DNA from: Nemania diffusa
Lineage: Eukaryota; Ascomycota; Sordariomycetes; Xylariales; Xylariaceae
NCBI GenBank assembly: GCA_038501195.1
Contig: JBBPUQ010000009.1
Location: 1,426,001 to 1,490,000, forward strand
DNA length: 64,000 nt
Direction of reading: 5' to 3'
Positions within the stretch are counted from its first letter, which is position 1, and each line of letters opens with the position of its first letter. The notes under the pieces are model-generated. The model had not been told where the DNA came from and made no database searches. It saw only the letters and a list, made by a program, of their open reading frames with translations. Below, piece by piece: positions 24,589 through 36,880 of the stretch. A program made the position numbers and the translations under genes.

Positions 24589-25794
24589 TTAATCGATAGT
24601 CATTCGACTAGGCATCTGAGGCTGCTTGACGTCGTGCATTGAGTAACTAGCCTGATCCTTGTCGATTTCTTGTCGAGGCGACTTGAGGAGATGTTGCTTG
24701 AGGCCATGGTCAAAGTTGAACAAGCAAACCAAGGCATTGATGATTGTCAATATGATAAGAACGATAGTGAGGACTGCAAATGTTGTCAACGACTTTCGAA
24801 CTGGCATATAGGCCTTGGCTTGAGTAGGGTCGTAAATGCGCGCAAGCTTGTAGATGAAGTACGTGAGGCCTCCTAGATAAAGAACTCCGACGACCCACAT
24901 GCCCGCCTTCCACTCACGGCGGGTAGACCATGCAGCACAGAGAAGAATGGCGATCGTGACGGGAATGGCAGCAGCAGTCAACCCGAACTCAACAGGCGAT
25001 CTACCACCAACGACGACAAGAAACTGGATCGTGAAGCCGACAAAGAAGAAGAAATCGAACTTCAGCAGAGCGATATAAATCTGCAACCTAGGTTAGTAAG
25101 ACTATAGTGAACAATAGCGGTTATTATGTACCTGATAGTGTAGAAATCGTTTCTTCATCCTGTAGTCTGCTCCTATTTGCTTCAGAATATCCCACGCAAA
25201 CTCCTGATACAGCTTCCAGGCCATAAAGCTTAGGCCGAGAGTAATTAAACCAATAATTGCGGGGATGGCAATCAGTTCGGCCTGAGTTTCGGGCCAGACA
25301 TTCTCGTCCCAGAAAACGTTCTTGAGCTTTAAAATGTCGATGGCCTCGTGGATCTGATCAATCTGGAGCGCGCCGTACACAAGTAAGGCAAGATTTGCAA
25401 TGCACACTCCGATGATTTGAATGGTATTTTTTGCGATGAGGGCGTCCCAGACTAGAATAACTTCGTATATGAAGCCCAAAATAAACAAACCAAGGAAAGT
25501 AGGAATTGTCTTCAGTTGCGACTGAACATCATCACCCGAGAATTCCGGCCCGTCTGTGTTCTTTAAGCCACGCTGAAAGAAAGCAAACGTATACCTGGGG
25601 AAATGTTAGTACGAATTTAGTAGGAAATAGAGTCAACCTTCGACATGTGTGGATGATCCTTACGCTTCAAACACCATGCAAATGACAGCCTGCAAGATAA
25701 TTGCCAGGAAGAACCATCGTGGCCACCTCCTCTTGAAAATCTCAACCGTCCCTTTTCTGAACACAGTCATCCGACTGGGGGCCGTGGAAGCCAT
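24589..25794 (-). CDS. UPF0658 Golgi membrane protein (3 exons)
   Basis: Exons are 25794-25664, 25594-25132 and 25080-24589. The introns are 69 and 51 bp, with CTAAC-type branch sites and matching phases. The product from the first ATG is 361 residues. It starts MASTAPSRMTVFRKGTVEIF and continues KRRWPRWFFLAIILQAVICM. About seven hydrophobic helices follow, with the family blocks FILGFIYEVILVWDAL, RMKKRFLHYQ and IYIALLKFDFFFFVGFTIQF. This pattern is that of the fission-yeast UPF0658 Golgi membrane proteins, whose biochemical role is unknown. The C-terminus is short and hydrophilic. The reading frame stays open for 81 codons before this ATG with Q/Y/P-rich content and no ATG, so the true N-terminus may lie further upstream (see findings). 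Confidence 0.87.
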
Positions 25795-28292
25795 GGCAGG
25801 GTTCACGTTGTTGAAGTATTGAGGCTGTGGGGAGGTCTGGTATTCGGGGTATTGTGCGTATTGGTGTTGATCGTACTCGGGTTGAGGAGGATAGTTATCG
25901 GCGGAGTAAGGTTGGTAAGATTGCGAAGAGCGGATTTGCTGGAATCCAGCGTTGTCTCTAGCCGTGAAAGGCTGATTTTGCTGACTGAAATCCAGCTTGA
26001 CGGTGAGGTCACTCCTCGGATGCGAGGAGCTAACTTTTCAATCAAGCTTCTGTGGCGAAGGCCAGTAGATGGGTTGGCTGGATCTTTGTCTCGTGGCTAC
26101 CAGCGTGAATATATGGCTGTGCCACGTCGTCGGCTAGACAAGGGGGGAGGATGAGATTCGGTGGAGTGCTGTAGTAGAAAGAAGGAAGAAGGGAAAGAAA
26201 GGGCGATTGAGGAGAAGGAAGGGAAACAACGAAACGAGTGGCTCGAAGTGGCTTATGATGATGGAGATGAGGATGAGGATGACTTGGCGAGGGACAGAGC
26301 GTGGTGAGATGCCGAGCGAAAGAGTTGTTTGGGTGGTTGCAGTTCGGTCGGGGAAGACTGGCTGCACAACCACGTCGGGGTTGGCTGGGCTTCTGGGCTT
26401 GCTACTATGAAAAGACTTGGCCCCGTCGACTTTGCAGAGTTGGGTTAGCTGAAACAGGCTGATGGGTTTGAGCCGTGACGGGGGGTGAAGCAGGGGCTTG
26501 CAGATTCGGAGCGGCCTGTTGTAGAGAACAAGCTGCACGCTAGGTTTGAATGTAGGTATATCGGTAGTCTACAGTAGGAAAGAGAGACCAAACCACATAG
26601 CGCGAATGAAAGAAGGACTGGAGGGAAGTGATAGAGAAATAGGTAGATGGCGATGAACGAATCAGCCAATCAGTCAGAGGTTATTCTTGCCGTCCGTGAT
26701 GTATCCTAATAAACGTACAGTAGGTAGGTACCCTAATGCAAGTTGAGGTAGGTAGGTACGTGATGGCTCGGCCAGGCGGGAGGCACATGCATGCAACACT
26801 GTTTAGCGACAAGCAAACAACACGACCAACCCTCGTATCCAAGTTAGCCCAGAGACCCGATGATGTAACTCTTGTCTTAGTGCATGCAGCACACTCAAAA
26901 TATGCGGCAACAACGAAAGACACGCGAGAGAATGAGTGAGTGCATTAATGAGCCAGTGTTGTAGTTGATTTGTGAAGTAAGGTACCTAATGGCTCGCAAG
27001 GACAAAAAAACAGATGAGGCAGCTTCAAGTTTACCTAATCTTGCCCTGCCAGGGACAAGCTGTGCTTACAGGGAACAAGGGACCTGTATTCTGTATGGCG
27101 GTTCAATCCATACAGTACATAGAGGCGCTAGGTGCATACATAGGCTTAACACTACCTAAAGAAATATGGCGGGAGGGAGCGAACTACAAAGGGAAAGTTT
27201 TGCGGCTGTGCAGCTAATCTAGCAGCTTGAGGTCTGCCCTGCGAAGGGCCTAGCTGTGGAGTTTAGGTACTACCTACCTACTAAGCAGGTTAGTGCACTG
27301 GTTGCTAGGTACAGTAAAGGTTCCAGGCAGAGCCCTGAGGTCTTCTCTTTCCACATATTTGTACAGCCACTCCACCATTCGTCAATCACCAAGACTAAAG
27401 ATATAGACTTCATTTAGTTCCAAAACTACATATAGACTACCTACTTAGTAGGTTGGTAGTATGCATAATGCACCCCAGAGGTCTTGATGAGCAAAGTCAG
27501 TAAGTGAATCATTGTCTATGCATGTATGCTATTTCTATCTCTGCAAATAACAGTCGATACATACTGAACTTAAATAAGTATAGGTGTGTACAGGTTTGCT
27601 CCCTTATGAAGGGATCGGCATGGGAAATTCTGGCATATGACTTGCCAAGGAAGGCTATGAGTCTGCTGAGCCACCACTACCACCAAAGTTTGCAACATGG
27701 ATCAGCACATGGGAAAAGCAATGAACATTTCAACGCTTGAGTTGCGAACTTGTAATACTAAGTTCGCAGTTGTTAATAAACCTTCATTTTTAAGCCGACC
27801 TGCTCATTATACTCAATCAACATAGCACTCGTCCTTCAAGTGGCCGTGATATACTCATAGTCTTCACCACTACTGAAGCTAGTACATTAGCCCTAAAATA
27901 GGTACTAGATGCTTCACAGCTCAAGTCCCTTGTATGTATTGATGGTTCCTCATTACCTAGCACACTCAAGACCAAGGTAGAAATAATCACATTAGAGGTA
28001 GCTCAAGAAGTAGGGTAGAGGGGAAATAAAAACTATACAGCTCTATGGGTGCCATTTCGTATATATCAAGAGATGTTGTGGTTACCTGATACCTCTGGGT
28101 GGATTTACGCACCGAGACGTAGGTATGTAGGTACCTAACTTACGTAAGGTAGATCGATACTTGGGTACCTCCTATAATTGCCATAAGTCTTGGCGTGTGT
28201 CAGGCCCCACTGACTTGTTCGTCGTCGCGCGCGAAGCTGTCGCAAACCAAAATATAGCATCTCCTGTTTGTAACGGCAACAGCAACAACAAG
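25795..28292. other. Intergenic region, 2.5 kb, no complete gene seen
   Basis: The left 800 bases are the leader of the UPF0658 gene and contain no ATG on the minus strand. The remainder is rich in GTAGGTACCTA-like words (26720-26760, 27260-27290, 28120-28150). Short frames here have no domain. Confidence 0.5.
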
Positions 28293-30142
28293 ATGATGGA
28301 AATTGACGACGGCGAGATCCTGCGGGCGCTTTCTGTAGGAGACTCGATGGATTAGTGAGCCTTATTTCCTCTTCTGCACTGTTATAGATTGTGACATACT
28401 GACTACTATGGCCTTGACAGCTCGGAGTGGCCTGCTTTGCTAATGCGTGTGATCACACGTATCGAGAAGGTCTGTATTCACCTCCCTCCCCGATGGCGAC
28501 TAGTGCCTATCGCAAATGAATCCTAACATCCAGATGCTAGATTGCCCACGAAGAGTTTCCCATACCCAATCTCCCACCCCCGCCACCACCGCCGCAGCCC
28601 TTGTCGTCGGCCACCACGATCCCGTCCTCCATCCCCCGAGCTCCCGATTCAGACCTGTCGGATCACTTCTTGGCGCCGTTGCCATCCTCTCCGACCGATG
28701 CCCATATATCGAGCCCGTCATCAGACACGAACAAGGAGAATAATCCTGCGACTCTAACACCACGGACAACACCACTTCGCCCTCCTCCTACCTCGGTCCC
28801 AGCTACCCCAGCTACCCCAGCTCCCATTCCGCCGGGCTCCCTACCGCCTCAGCTCACTCTCATGCTCTCCGAAATTACATCATGCCTCAAATCCACATTC
28901 CCTGCGTACCCGCCGCACACAATACAGCGTATATCGGAGCTCGTCATAAACCCCAAACAGCATTATCGCTCACTGGTCACCTACCTCCACGCCCTTGATC
29001 GCGTCGTTCATGTCACATCGGGGTTGAACGTATATCCCCTACCATCAACTCATGCGGAGATACCGGGAAATGTGGCAAACGGTGTGCTCGAGGCACCCTC
29101 CCGCCCATTCTCATGGGCTTCTCCTGGAAGTGATGAGGCGCTAGGAGGGGCTCTTCTTACGCCGATTCCGTGGATCCCACTGGACCGTCGATCAGTCACA
29201 GGCTCACTAACACAACCAGCACAAGCATTACAGCCCCAGCAGGCGCAGCCCACAGCCTCCGCTCAAGAAGTGCCGGCAGAGTTGGAGGGCCAAGTGCGGA
29301 CCGAGAGCACCGAGACAATTGATGGCCCGAATGGAGTAGGAAGCATCGAGACGGTGTCAGTGTCAGTTAATGGTATCCCATCCATGGGAGCCCGGGGTGT
29401 GAGCGTAACCCAAGGTGAGTTATTACGACAAGAGCAGGAAGCAGGTCTTGTCCCTGTTAGCCAGCTTGTACCTAGCCATCACATTCATCCAGGACCCAAC
29501 GCAAGCGCCGCGGCACAGCAGCAGATCCAAGCACGTATCCACCAGCAACGAGCACTAGCACAATCTCAACACCAAGCCCGCGTCCCGTCCTCGGCAGAAC
29601 CCCCTGACTCACCGACTTCTGCATCTAATGCTGTGTCGACACCGTCCTCCGCAACTCTCGAGGGAGAGAGTGTGGACGCCGATGCTGACAGCGTACTAGG
29701 CGCGATAGGGTCTATCCATAGCAACAACGCTGAAGATGAGGAGAAACCGCATGCGCGTGGCCCCGTGGAAATCGGTGTCAACGACCTGGGTCCGCAGACT
29801 ACGACATCGACCCTTCCTGCCTCGCCAACGACCGGCAGTTTGAGACAGGAGATCGACATCCAGGCAGCCCTAGGTCGGAGACCCCTGGAGTCCTCGAGCT
29901 CTTTGAGAGGCGAGGATATGGCCAAAGACAGCCAGGATGAAGACAGGATGGACTTTGAAAATGAACAGGGAGCACGGGCCCCGACACCCAAGCGTGATGC
30001 GGAGGACCAAATTGGAAATTCTGTGAGCAAGAGGCTAAAAGAAGATTCGAGTGCGGCTTCTGCAGATGCGAACCCGGAGTCTATCGATGCTGAACCTGGG
30101 AGCAAAGACAGTGACCGTGGAGATGCTATGAATGAGGACTAG
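28293..30142 (+). CDS. Protein phosphatase 4 regulatory subunit R2 (3 exons)
   Basis: Exons are 28293-28354, 28421-28469 and 28541-30142, with introns of 66 and 71 bp. The total is 570 residues. The joined N-terminus, MMEIDDGEILRALSVGDSMD then YSEWPALLMRVITRIEK then IAHEEFPIPN, flows across both splices. Choosing the nearer CAG acceptor at 28533 would bring in a stop, so TAG at 28540 is used. The PPP4R2 core is LSEITSCLKSTFPAYPPHTI and QRISELVINPKQHYRSLVTY (residues ~155-210), ending in a HALDRVVHVTS-like strand. The rest is disordered, Ser/Gln/Pro-rich, with an acidic bipartite-NLS-like tail (SKRLKED). In animals and yeast R2 holds PP4 catalytic subunit and R3/Psy2 together and helps reverse H2A phosphorylation after DNA damage. 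It is convergent with rad50. Confidence 0.88.
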
Positions 30143-31370
30143 GTTTTTACTTCAGCGACGCAGGTTTTAGCTAATGATTCACTACTAGACTGCTATGGAA
30201 ATAGGCATGCAAGGAGAGAGGAATCAGGATGGGAACTGCGAACAGAGCAGGCCTAGAGCGAGAGATAACAGAGCAAAAAGCAAAGAAGCTAGAAACCGTT
30301 TCTAAATTCCCAGTATACATCACAGACTGGGATGGTCTTGTGCGGCGTCTCGGCGACATTAGGTATGGGTGGCTGGGGGATAACTCAAACAGACCTCTGT
30401 CTTGATGATTACAACACGATGATACGCGGTGACAATGGGACGAATAATGGTGTTTGTAACTAATAAATGAGCTTGACTTCCTCCTTAGCTTGAATTGACA
30501 GAGTGTATTCGTTACAACTAACTTGGACATGGCACTATGTAAAGGTGACACACCACACTACTCCGCTGATTTCAGAGTCTAGCTCGCTATCTAGTCCTTG
30601 CGAGTCTGCTCGTATCGCGATCAACGTGGCCCTGATTTCGGCCACGGCGACCAATGTTGCTAGTCTCACGTGACTCTACTATTCCGCTGGGTTTATTACT
30701 AAATACCATGTTGACTCTAAAGTTAGATAATCAACAAAAGACAGCGAATATGATACGGTTTCCCCAATCATAGTTGACGCAGGCCAGACTGGTTGAAATA
30801 TCCTCATCTGTCATCAGGACGTGGTGAAAAGGTTAAAAAGCTTGGAATATAATCCGTTATCTCTCCTTTCGATAGCGTTGGTGAGTATGCATATACCTAT
30901 CGTGTATGTCTCATGGGTTTCCCAAACTCATACAGGCGAACTGTTGTACATGATGCATTTGTTTTTAACTGTTAGAGGAAGTATAGATTATGTGTGTGAT
31001 CAAGCCGTGTCTATTACTGACTCACTTCATGTGCTATTACCCCTTATATGATATAGCCTACGAACAACCATAATGACAACACTTAACACTGATTATAGAA
31101 ACGCTACAAGACATAACGATAATGGCTGGCTTGGGGGACTTGATCCTCGATACGATTATAAACAACACCTGGCTAACTATTGATACATCCATCCTCCCGA
31201 GCTAAATATCTAGCGACATAGTAGTAAGGCCGTGAAAAAACACGCCTAATAAAGAACGCCGTGCTATGCAGATAAATACCCCGCCATCCTAAACGCCACA
31301 CCATCTAAATGAAGGCGAAATACACCTCAAACATCGCCGTACAAACTCTACCGTTGATCTAGAGTGGTAT
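30143..31370. other. Convergent 3' intergenic region
   Basis: 1.2 kb between the convergent PP4-R2 and rad50 genes. No gene is seen; frames at 30171-30551 and 30821-31051 are unsupported. Confidence 0.5.
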
Positions 31371-34300
31371 CTACATAATCGTAGCCATGCTCTCCCTCTC
31401 AATACGACTGTTTTGCTTCTCATCACGACTGATACGCCAAAAGTCGTCGCAGAACTCGGAGCAGCGCATATGTCGAAGGAATTCCTCGTCGTGGGTGATG
31501 ACGATGAGCTGGAAATTACTCTGGGCGCGGCGAGCCTTGATGATAGCATGCAGGGATTCGGCGAGGGCTTTGATATTGTCGCTGTCGAGATTGGTGGTAG
31601 GCTCGTCGAGGGCGATGAGCCCGCAAGCGATGCCAAAAGACTCGGCGAGCGCGAGGCGGATGATAATGGACGCGAGCACTTTCTGACCGGCCGAGCACCG
31701 TCCTCGCATGTCCATCTCCGTGTCTTGTTTCACCATGCACACGCGGTAATTATATGAGCTGCGTCCACCCGTCGCCTCACTGTCCGATCGGATTAAGATT
31801 GTGTCGATATCTGTACCTTGGTATGTGCTCTGCCACAGTTCGCCAGCGATTCGATTTACTTCCTCCATCTTCATCGCGTGGTACTGCATGATGGCGTTGT
31901 TTAAGGCTGTGCTGTATCGCCCAAGATCCTCAATAGCCGCTTTGGTAGTTTCAACCCTTATATGTGTCTCACGGTATTGCTGGGCCGCATATTGGTATTG
32001 AGTTTTCCACTCGTCTATCTTGATCAACAACTCCTCATCTTTGGATTTCATAGCTCCAAAAATAGCCCCTCGTTCGGCATTCCTCAGATGACGTAGAGAG
32101 TCGAAATGATTAGCCTCTGCTTCAAGTCGCTTGTAATCCTCGCGAGCTCTGCGAGATTGTAACTCTACAACTGCCAGCTTGAGGCGGTCGACATCACGAG
32201 CAGCCTTGCGATAGGTCAGGTTTTCCGTTATATTCTTCTTTTTCCCATCGTTGTTCGCCATTTCCTCCTTCATCTTGTTCGACCGTGCAACTAGAGCATT
32301 CATATCATCATCGATACGTTTAATCGTCTTCTCAAGTGCCTGGATTGCCTGTTCATTGGATTTAAGATTTGACGCGCCACCTCGGTCTAGGTAGTCCTGA
32401 ATGTCACTGTCAATCATTTTTAGTTCACTCAAGGAGCCTGCTAGGCCATCTCGCTCGCCGGCGACCTTCTTCTCCTTGACGCGTCCTTTTTGTAGAATGT
32501 CCTCTCTGATGGCACGTGCTTTGGAGATCTCAGGCTCCACGGATTCTAGGTCTCTATCCGCTTCCTGAATGGTTTCTTTCTGCTTTATGATATCACTCTT
32601 TTGAGCCTGAATCTGACCTTCATAGTCTTTCTTCTTCTCGAGCTGTCGAACCGCGTGGCTCAACTTGTTTCTTAACTCGCTGCGCTCCAATTCCAACGCG
32701 TTGACTAGATCTCGCATACGTTGCTTGTCATTTGAGAGCTTGCTGATCGTGCTCTTTGCGGCTTTTAGTTGTTCTCCACATTCATTCTGTAGCTCCGTGA
32801 TTTCTTGAGTACTTCTAACTGTACTACTAGACTGCTGCTGAGACATAATTCGGTCGACTTGGGATTCAGCTTCTATGATGTCCTTGTGGGTCTGAGAAAT
32901 GTTGAGGACAGTCTTGCTCATAGACTCGAAATCTTGTCGCTCCTCCTGCTTCATGCGGACAGTGTCATCCATCTCCTCCAAACGACGAAGAGTGATAGTT
33001 TCTTTGCTCTGCACCTCATGTTGTTCTTTATCAGCTTCCTTCTTCTCTGCGAGTAAGCGTGTGTACGTCTCGCTCTGAGGCCGGGCTGCTCGTAATTGGC
33101 CCAAAATTTGCTCATTTTCAACTATTTCAGCTTCCAACTCGTCTTTCCCAAACTCCTCAAGAACAGATTTAATCTTGGCAGCAAGCCTTGATTTCTCATT
33201 TGGATTAGCGAATGGTCTTTCGCAAAGCTCGCACTTATTTTTCTCGTTCATAGCTTTCTTGCAGCTCGCATAATACCTACTCATCTCTGTAGACAATGAT
33301 AGATCATTCTTCAAAGTTAGAGTGTCCCTCTCAAGGCGCTCAATCTCTACAGGAAGGGCGTCAACGCTCAGTTCTACCTCTGAGTCTACACCTCTGAGTG
33401 CCTCGATAACAACATTCTTGCTTCTCGTGATCTCTCCATCGCGTTTCTTAGACTTTTCTCGGATAGTTGCCAGGTTCGCCTGTATCGCCTTGAGTTGTTG
33501 CAGGGTATCATCACGTTCACGAGAGGCTTCTTCAAAAACTTGTGTCTTGACTTGCAGGCCTCTGTAAAACTCTTGCTCAATTGTAGTGGGCTCCCAGGCT
33601 CCCCCAACTAGTGCAGATATCTTTTGGTTCCATGTACTTTTCAGCGTGGTGAGCCTTCGATGTTTTTCCGCTAGCTCGTCTTTGCGGACGTCAAGCTGCG
33701 CGCGATCTGATAGAAGTCTAGTGGACTCCACAAGTTCACGGCTGAGTCTGCTACTTTCGCCCTCGAGTTGCTGCAAGTGTACTTCTTCTTGCTGCAGTTT
33801 TCGGTCAAAATCCGCGCTCTGTAAATCCTGAGATGCCTGCTGGAACCGCTGATTTAGATCCTTAGACTCAGAGTCGAGAATTGCTTTGGCCCCTTCGTCA
33901 ATATCGACGGCGTTCAATTCCCTCTGGAGGACAGTAACGTTCTTCTCACAAGCAAGGATCCTTTGCTTTGCAAAAACTCGATTCTGAGTATATCTCGATT
34001 TCTGACCCTCTAACTCGGTGATGTTAGTTGTTTGATTATCCATGTCACCCGCATTCTCCGCTTGCAGGCGGTCAAGCTCGTGCTTTTTATCTACTAAGAG
34101 TTTTTGTATACGTTCATAGAAGGTTTGCACCTTTTGGTTGTCCAAATCACCATCAAACCCACGGATGCTGTGTAGCTGTGCGGCTTGTTGCACAAGGAGA
34201 ATTCGCGATTCGAGCTGGCGTTCGTACTTCGCCTTATCAGATTGGTGTCTACCTTGCTCAGCAAGCTTTTCGGATAGTTGCTGGCGAGACAAATCGAGAT

Positions 34301-35297
34301 TCTCCTTGTACTCCTTATACTGAACTCTATTTTCCTCAATGTCTTGCCCATGTCGAGCCACGCGCTCCTCATACTGTGTTAATGCATCTCGTAGCCACTC
34401 GTCGGATTCGCTGAGCTCCTCATCCATTCTGCTCTTGGACTCTTCAAGAGTTGCTGTGCGGATACGAAGTTCCTCCGTCTTCGTTTGCAGATCATTATCA
34501 ATGCGGAGATAAACGTTGGCTGCCTCACGTCGCTCTTTAGCCTTCTGTGCAGCATCCTCCATCTGCTTGTTGAGTTCAGCGGCTTCCTTCGTCAGGTCTG
34601 CGATCTCCTGCTGCAGCTGTAGAGAGCGCGCCTCACATTCGGCTCCTCTATCTTTGTCTCTTTTGTCATCAATCTCCTTCGCCTTGAACTTGGCCAATGC
34701 CTCGCCCTGCTTCTTCCGGAGAACCTTGAGATTTTCAATAGCTTTTGTGTATTTCATGGCCTCAAATATCTCATCAAATCGCTTCTTGAGAGCGGCTGGT
34801 TCGCTCATAGGCCACAACGATTCTTCCTGGTGGCAAAATATGACCGCGTCAAGCACGGCGGGTGAGACGCCCAGCGTGTCGGAAATTAGTTTATTCAGAT
34901 TTGCCTCTTTAGACGAGACAGATACCTTCTCGCCATCGCAGTTACTGTGTAGAGTGCTTTCGAGGGTCTTTTGTGATCTTGTCGCCTTCTTCATGGAAAG
35001 TTGCAGACTCCGGGTGGCGACGTAGCTCGTATTAGGCGGCACATGGTAGAGGAGTTTAACCTGGGCTAACATTTCACGTTCACCACAAAGCTTAGGATCA
35101 TGGATGAAGGCTCCGCCCTTGCTGTTGGGAGGAAGCTCGCCGGTAGTAGCATACTTCAAACACTCGATGATAGTAGTCTTGCCGGAGCCATTGTAACCGA
35201 CGATGAGAGTAAGCGGAGTAAAGAAGGTTATGTTCTGCCGCTCGAGATGACTAAAGGACCGAACGCCCGAGATAGATAGCTTGTCGATCTTAGACAT
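31371..35297 (-). CDS. rad50: DNA double-strand-break repair ATPase RAD50
   Basis: Uninterrupted frame of 1308 residues, the normal length for fungal Rad50. The N-terminal ABC lobe has MSKIDKLSISGVRSF, the Walker A GYNGSGKT at 34-41, the diagnostic KYATTGELPPNSKGGAFIHD, and the Q-loop region CHQEESLWPMSEP at 155-167. Two long coiled coils flank the zinc hook CELC near 688 (NKCELCERPFANPNEKSRL). The C-terminal lobe has the signature GRCSAGQKVLASIIIRLALAE, Walker B LIALDEPTTNLDSDN and the H-loop VITHDEEFL. All catalytic motifs are intact. Rad50 works in the nucleus with Mre11 and Nbs1/Xrs2 to tether and process DNA ends. It is convergent with PP4-R2 and divergent from wc-2. Confidence 0.98.
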   Translation of the reverse strand: MSKIDKLSISGVRSFSHLERQNITFFTPLTLIVGYNGSGKTTIIECLKYATTGELPPNSKGGAFIHDPKLCGEREMLAQVKLLYHVPPNTSYVATRSLQLSMKKATRSQKTLESTLHSNCDGEKVSVSSKEANLNKLISDTLGVSPAVLDAVIFCHQEESLWPMSEPAALKKRFDEIFEAMKYTKAIENLKVLRKKQGEALAKFKAKEIDDKRDKDRGAECEARSLQLQQEIADLTKEAAELNKQMEDAAQKAKERREAANVYLRIDNDLQTKTEELRIRTATLEESKSRMDEELSESDEWLRDALTQYEERVARHGQDIEENRVQYKEYKENLDLSRQQLSEKLAEQGRHQSDKAKYERQLESRILLVQQAAQLHSIRGFDGDLDNQKVQTFYERIQKLLVDKKHELDRLQAENAGDMDNQTTNITELEGQKSRYTQNRVFAKQRILACEKNVTVLQRELNAVDIDEGAKAILDSESKDLNQRFQQASQDLQSADFDRKLQQEEVHLQQLEGESSRLSRELVESTRLLSDRAQLDVRKDELAEKHRRLTTLKSTWNQKISALVGGAWEPTTIEQEFYRGLQVKTQVFEEASRERDDTLQQLKAIQANLATIREKSKKRDGEITRSKNVVIEALRGVDSEVELSVDALPVEIERLERDTLTLKNDLSLSTEMSRYYASCKKAMNEKNKCELCERPFANPNEKSRLAAKIKSVLEEFGKDELEAEIVENEQILGQLRAARPQSETYTRLLAEKKEADKEQHEVQSKETITLRRLEEMDDTVRMKQEERQDFESMSKTVLNISQTHKDIIEAESQVDRIMSQQQSSSTVRSTQEITELQNECGEQLKAAKSTISKLSNDKQRMRDLVNALELERSELRNKLSHAVRQLEKKKDYEGQIQAQKSDIIKQKETIQEADRDLESVEPEISKARAIREDILQKGRVKEKKVAGERDGLAGSLSELKMIDSDIQDYLDRGGASNLKSNEQAIQALEKTIKRIDDDMNALVARSNKMKEEMANNDGKKKNITENLTYRKAARDVDRLKLAVVELQSRRAREDYKRLEAEANHFDSLRHLRNAERGAIFGAMKSKDEELLIKIDEWKTQYQYAAQQYRETHIRVETTKAAIEDLGRYSTALNNAIMQYHAMKMEEVNRIAGELWQSTYQGTDIDTILIRSDSEATGGRSSYNYRVCMVKQDTEMDMRGRCSAGQKVLASIIIRLALAESFGIACGLIALDEPTTNLDSDNIKALAESLHAIIKARRAQSNFQLIVITHDEEFLRHMRCSEFCDDFWRISRDEKQNSRIERESMATIM

Positions 35298-36880
35298 GGT
35301 GACAGATGTGGTAGGATGTGGCGGAACGGGACTGCTCTAGGACCGGGTCGCACGCACTCAGGCCCATGCATATGAGTACCTAGATGCCTATGTGGAACGA
35401 ACGCTATTCGGACGGACGATGGAGGTTGTCGCGACACTCGTAACGGGACGGAGATATAGTTCTGCGAGAGGCGGTGGACGATGAAATCGGAGGTAATTAG
35501 AGAGTCCTTTATTCAGAGTGTGCAAGGTCTATCTGTTATGGTTTAGTATGTAGACTCCAGTATCTTGGGTAAGTAGGTTAGATACGCGTACTAGATCTCT
35601 ATTAAGTACATGGATGGAAGACGCGGGTGGTGCAACTTTTTAATGGGGAGACGCGCCATTACCTAACAGGGTCTAGATACCTAGGTAGCCTCTATCTACG
35701 CATTACCTATGTAGGTACCTAGCCTAGACTAAAGAAGATCACTGTTGGCGGCGTCGGCCAGGGCCACTATGTGGTCCGGGTGTTTCTTGGGGTTCCTACC
35801 TACTTACTGTAGGCTCTAGATAGGTAGCAGCTGCATAGGTATGTTTAAACTACTTACCTAAATGACGTAGACGCAAAGTAAGAGTATATCTATACAGTAT
35901 AATTATTATATTCCTTACGCATTACATTGCTTCCATATCAGACCCCTAATGCGATCAAGCATATTACCTACATGTAGTATAATATAAGGCACTTATACCT
36001 TGCTCCTACCCGTGTACTTGGCGTATACTAGTACCTCTGAAATCACCAGAAGGGAACAAATGCTCCGTTGCCATGTACAGTATGACACCCGGCCTACCTG
36101 CTCGGGTAATACATGTTCCAAACAGAAACAGCTTGAAGCTGGCTGCCTAACCTTCTATGCAGCTAGTTTATCGCATGTATACGGTGTGGACAGCGGAAAG
36201 GGGATACGGTGTGCTACAGTCCTTACAAGTTCTAGGCAATGGACTACCTATCCATTGCCCCGTTTTTTCCCGCCCAGTTCCAGGTTTCCCGCTTCCCCTC
36301 CAATGCAACAGTCCAATGATTCAATTAGTCTGTTGGGGTCAAGAGCAAGGTACCATCTGGCCTGGTCCAATTCAGTATCGACAAGTTGGAAATCCCATCC
36401 TCTAAAAATTCCCCCTTCTCAAAGCTCTCACCCACCTTTCATTCAGCATCCCCACGCTCTCTTCTCTATCTACTGACGGCAACCTTGGCTCTTCCCCGGC
36501 GGCTGTCTTTAAGCCAATGCGCCTAAACGCCCTGGACCGTCAGCCAGAAGTGCGTTCAACTCAATTCCGGCCGAATTGAATTTGGGTTGTGCATATGCAA
36601 GGTCCAGGCCAGATGACACTCTTAGAGCCCAGAACGTCGTCCTCTCTACTGCCCCATCCATCCCTCCTTTCCGTCACATGCGAAGTCGTCGACCTACATG
36701 TAATAGGTAATCAGAAAGCCAGAGTGAGATTACCACCGTCGCTGTAGTTCATTCGCGTTACGTACCTACTTAGGTACGCTGAGTGAGCTCACACCGAAGT
36801 GCACTGGGCTTCGCTGCATTTACTGCATCGCCGCGCCAGAGCAGCCCTAACTGAACCCGCTATCGATATCAATCGCAATC
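35298..36880. promoter_or_regulatory. Divergent promoter region, rad50 / wc-2
   Basis: 1.6 kb shared upstream region. No gene called. It includes TACCTAGGTA-type words (35675-35725) and a C/T-rich stretch at 36245-36300. A 158-codon open frame at 36000-36476 sits in the probable wc-2 leader but has no domain. Light- or clock-type regulatory elements could not be confirmed by eye. Confidence 0.45.

Noticed and set aside
36000..36476. 158-codon frame upstream of wc-2
   Set aside because: No domain or plausible composition; lies in the probable promoter/leader. Kept only as a note in the intergenic entry.
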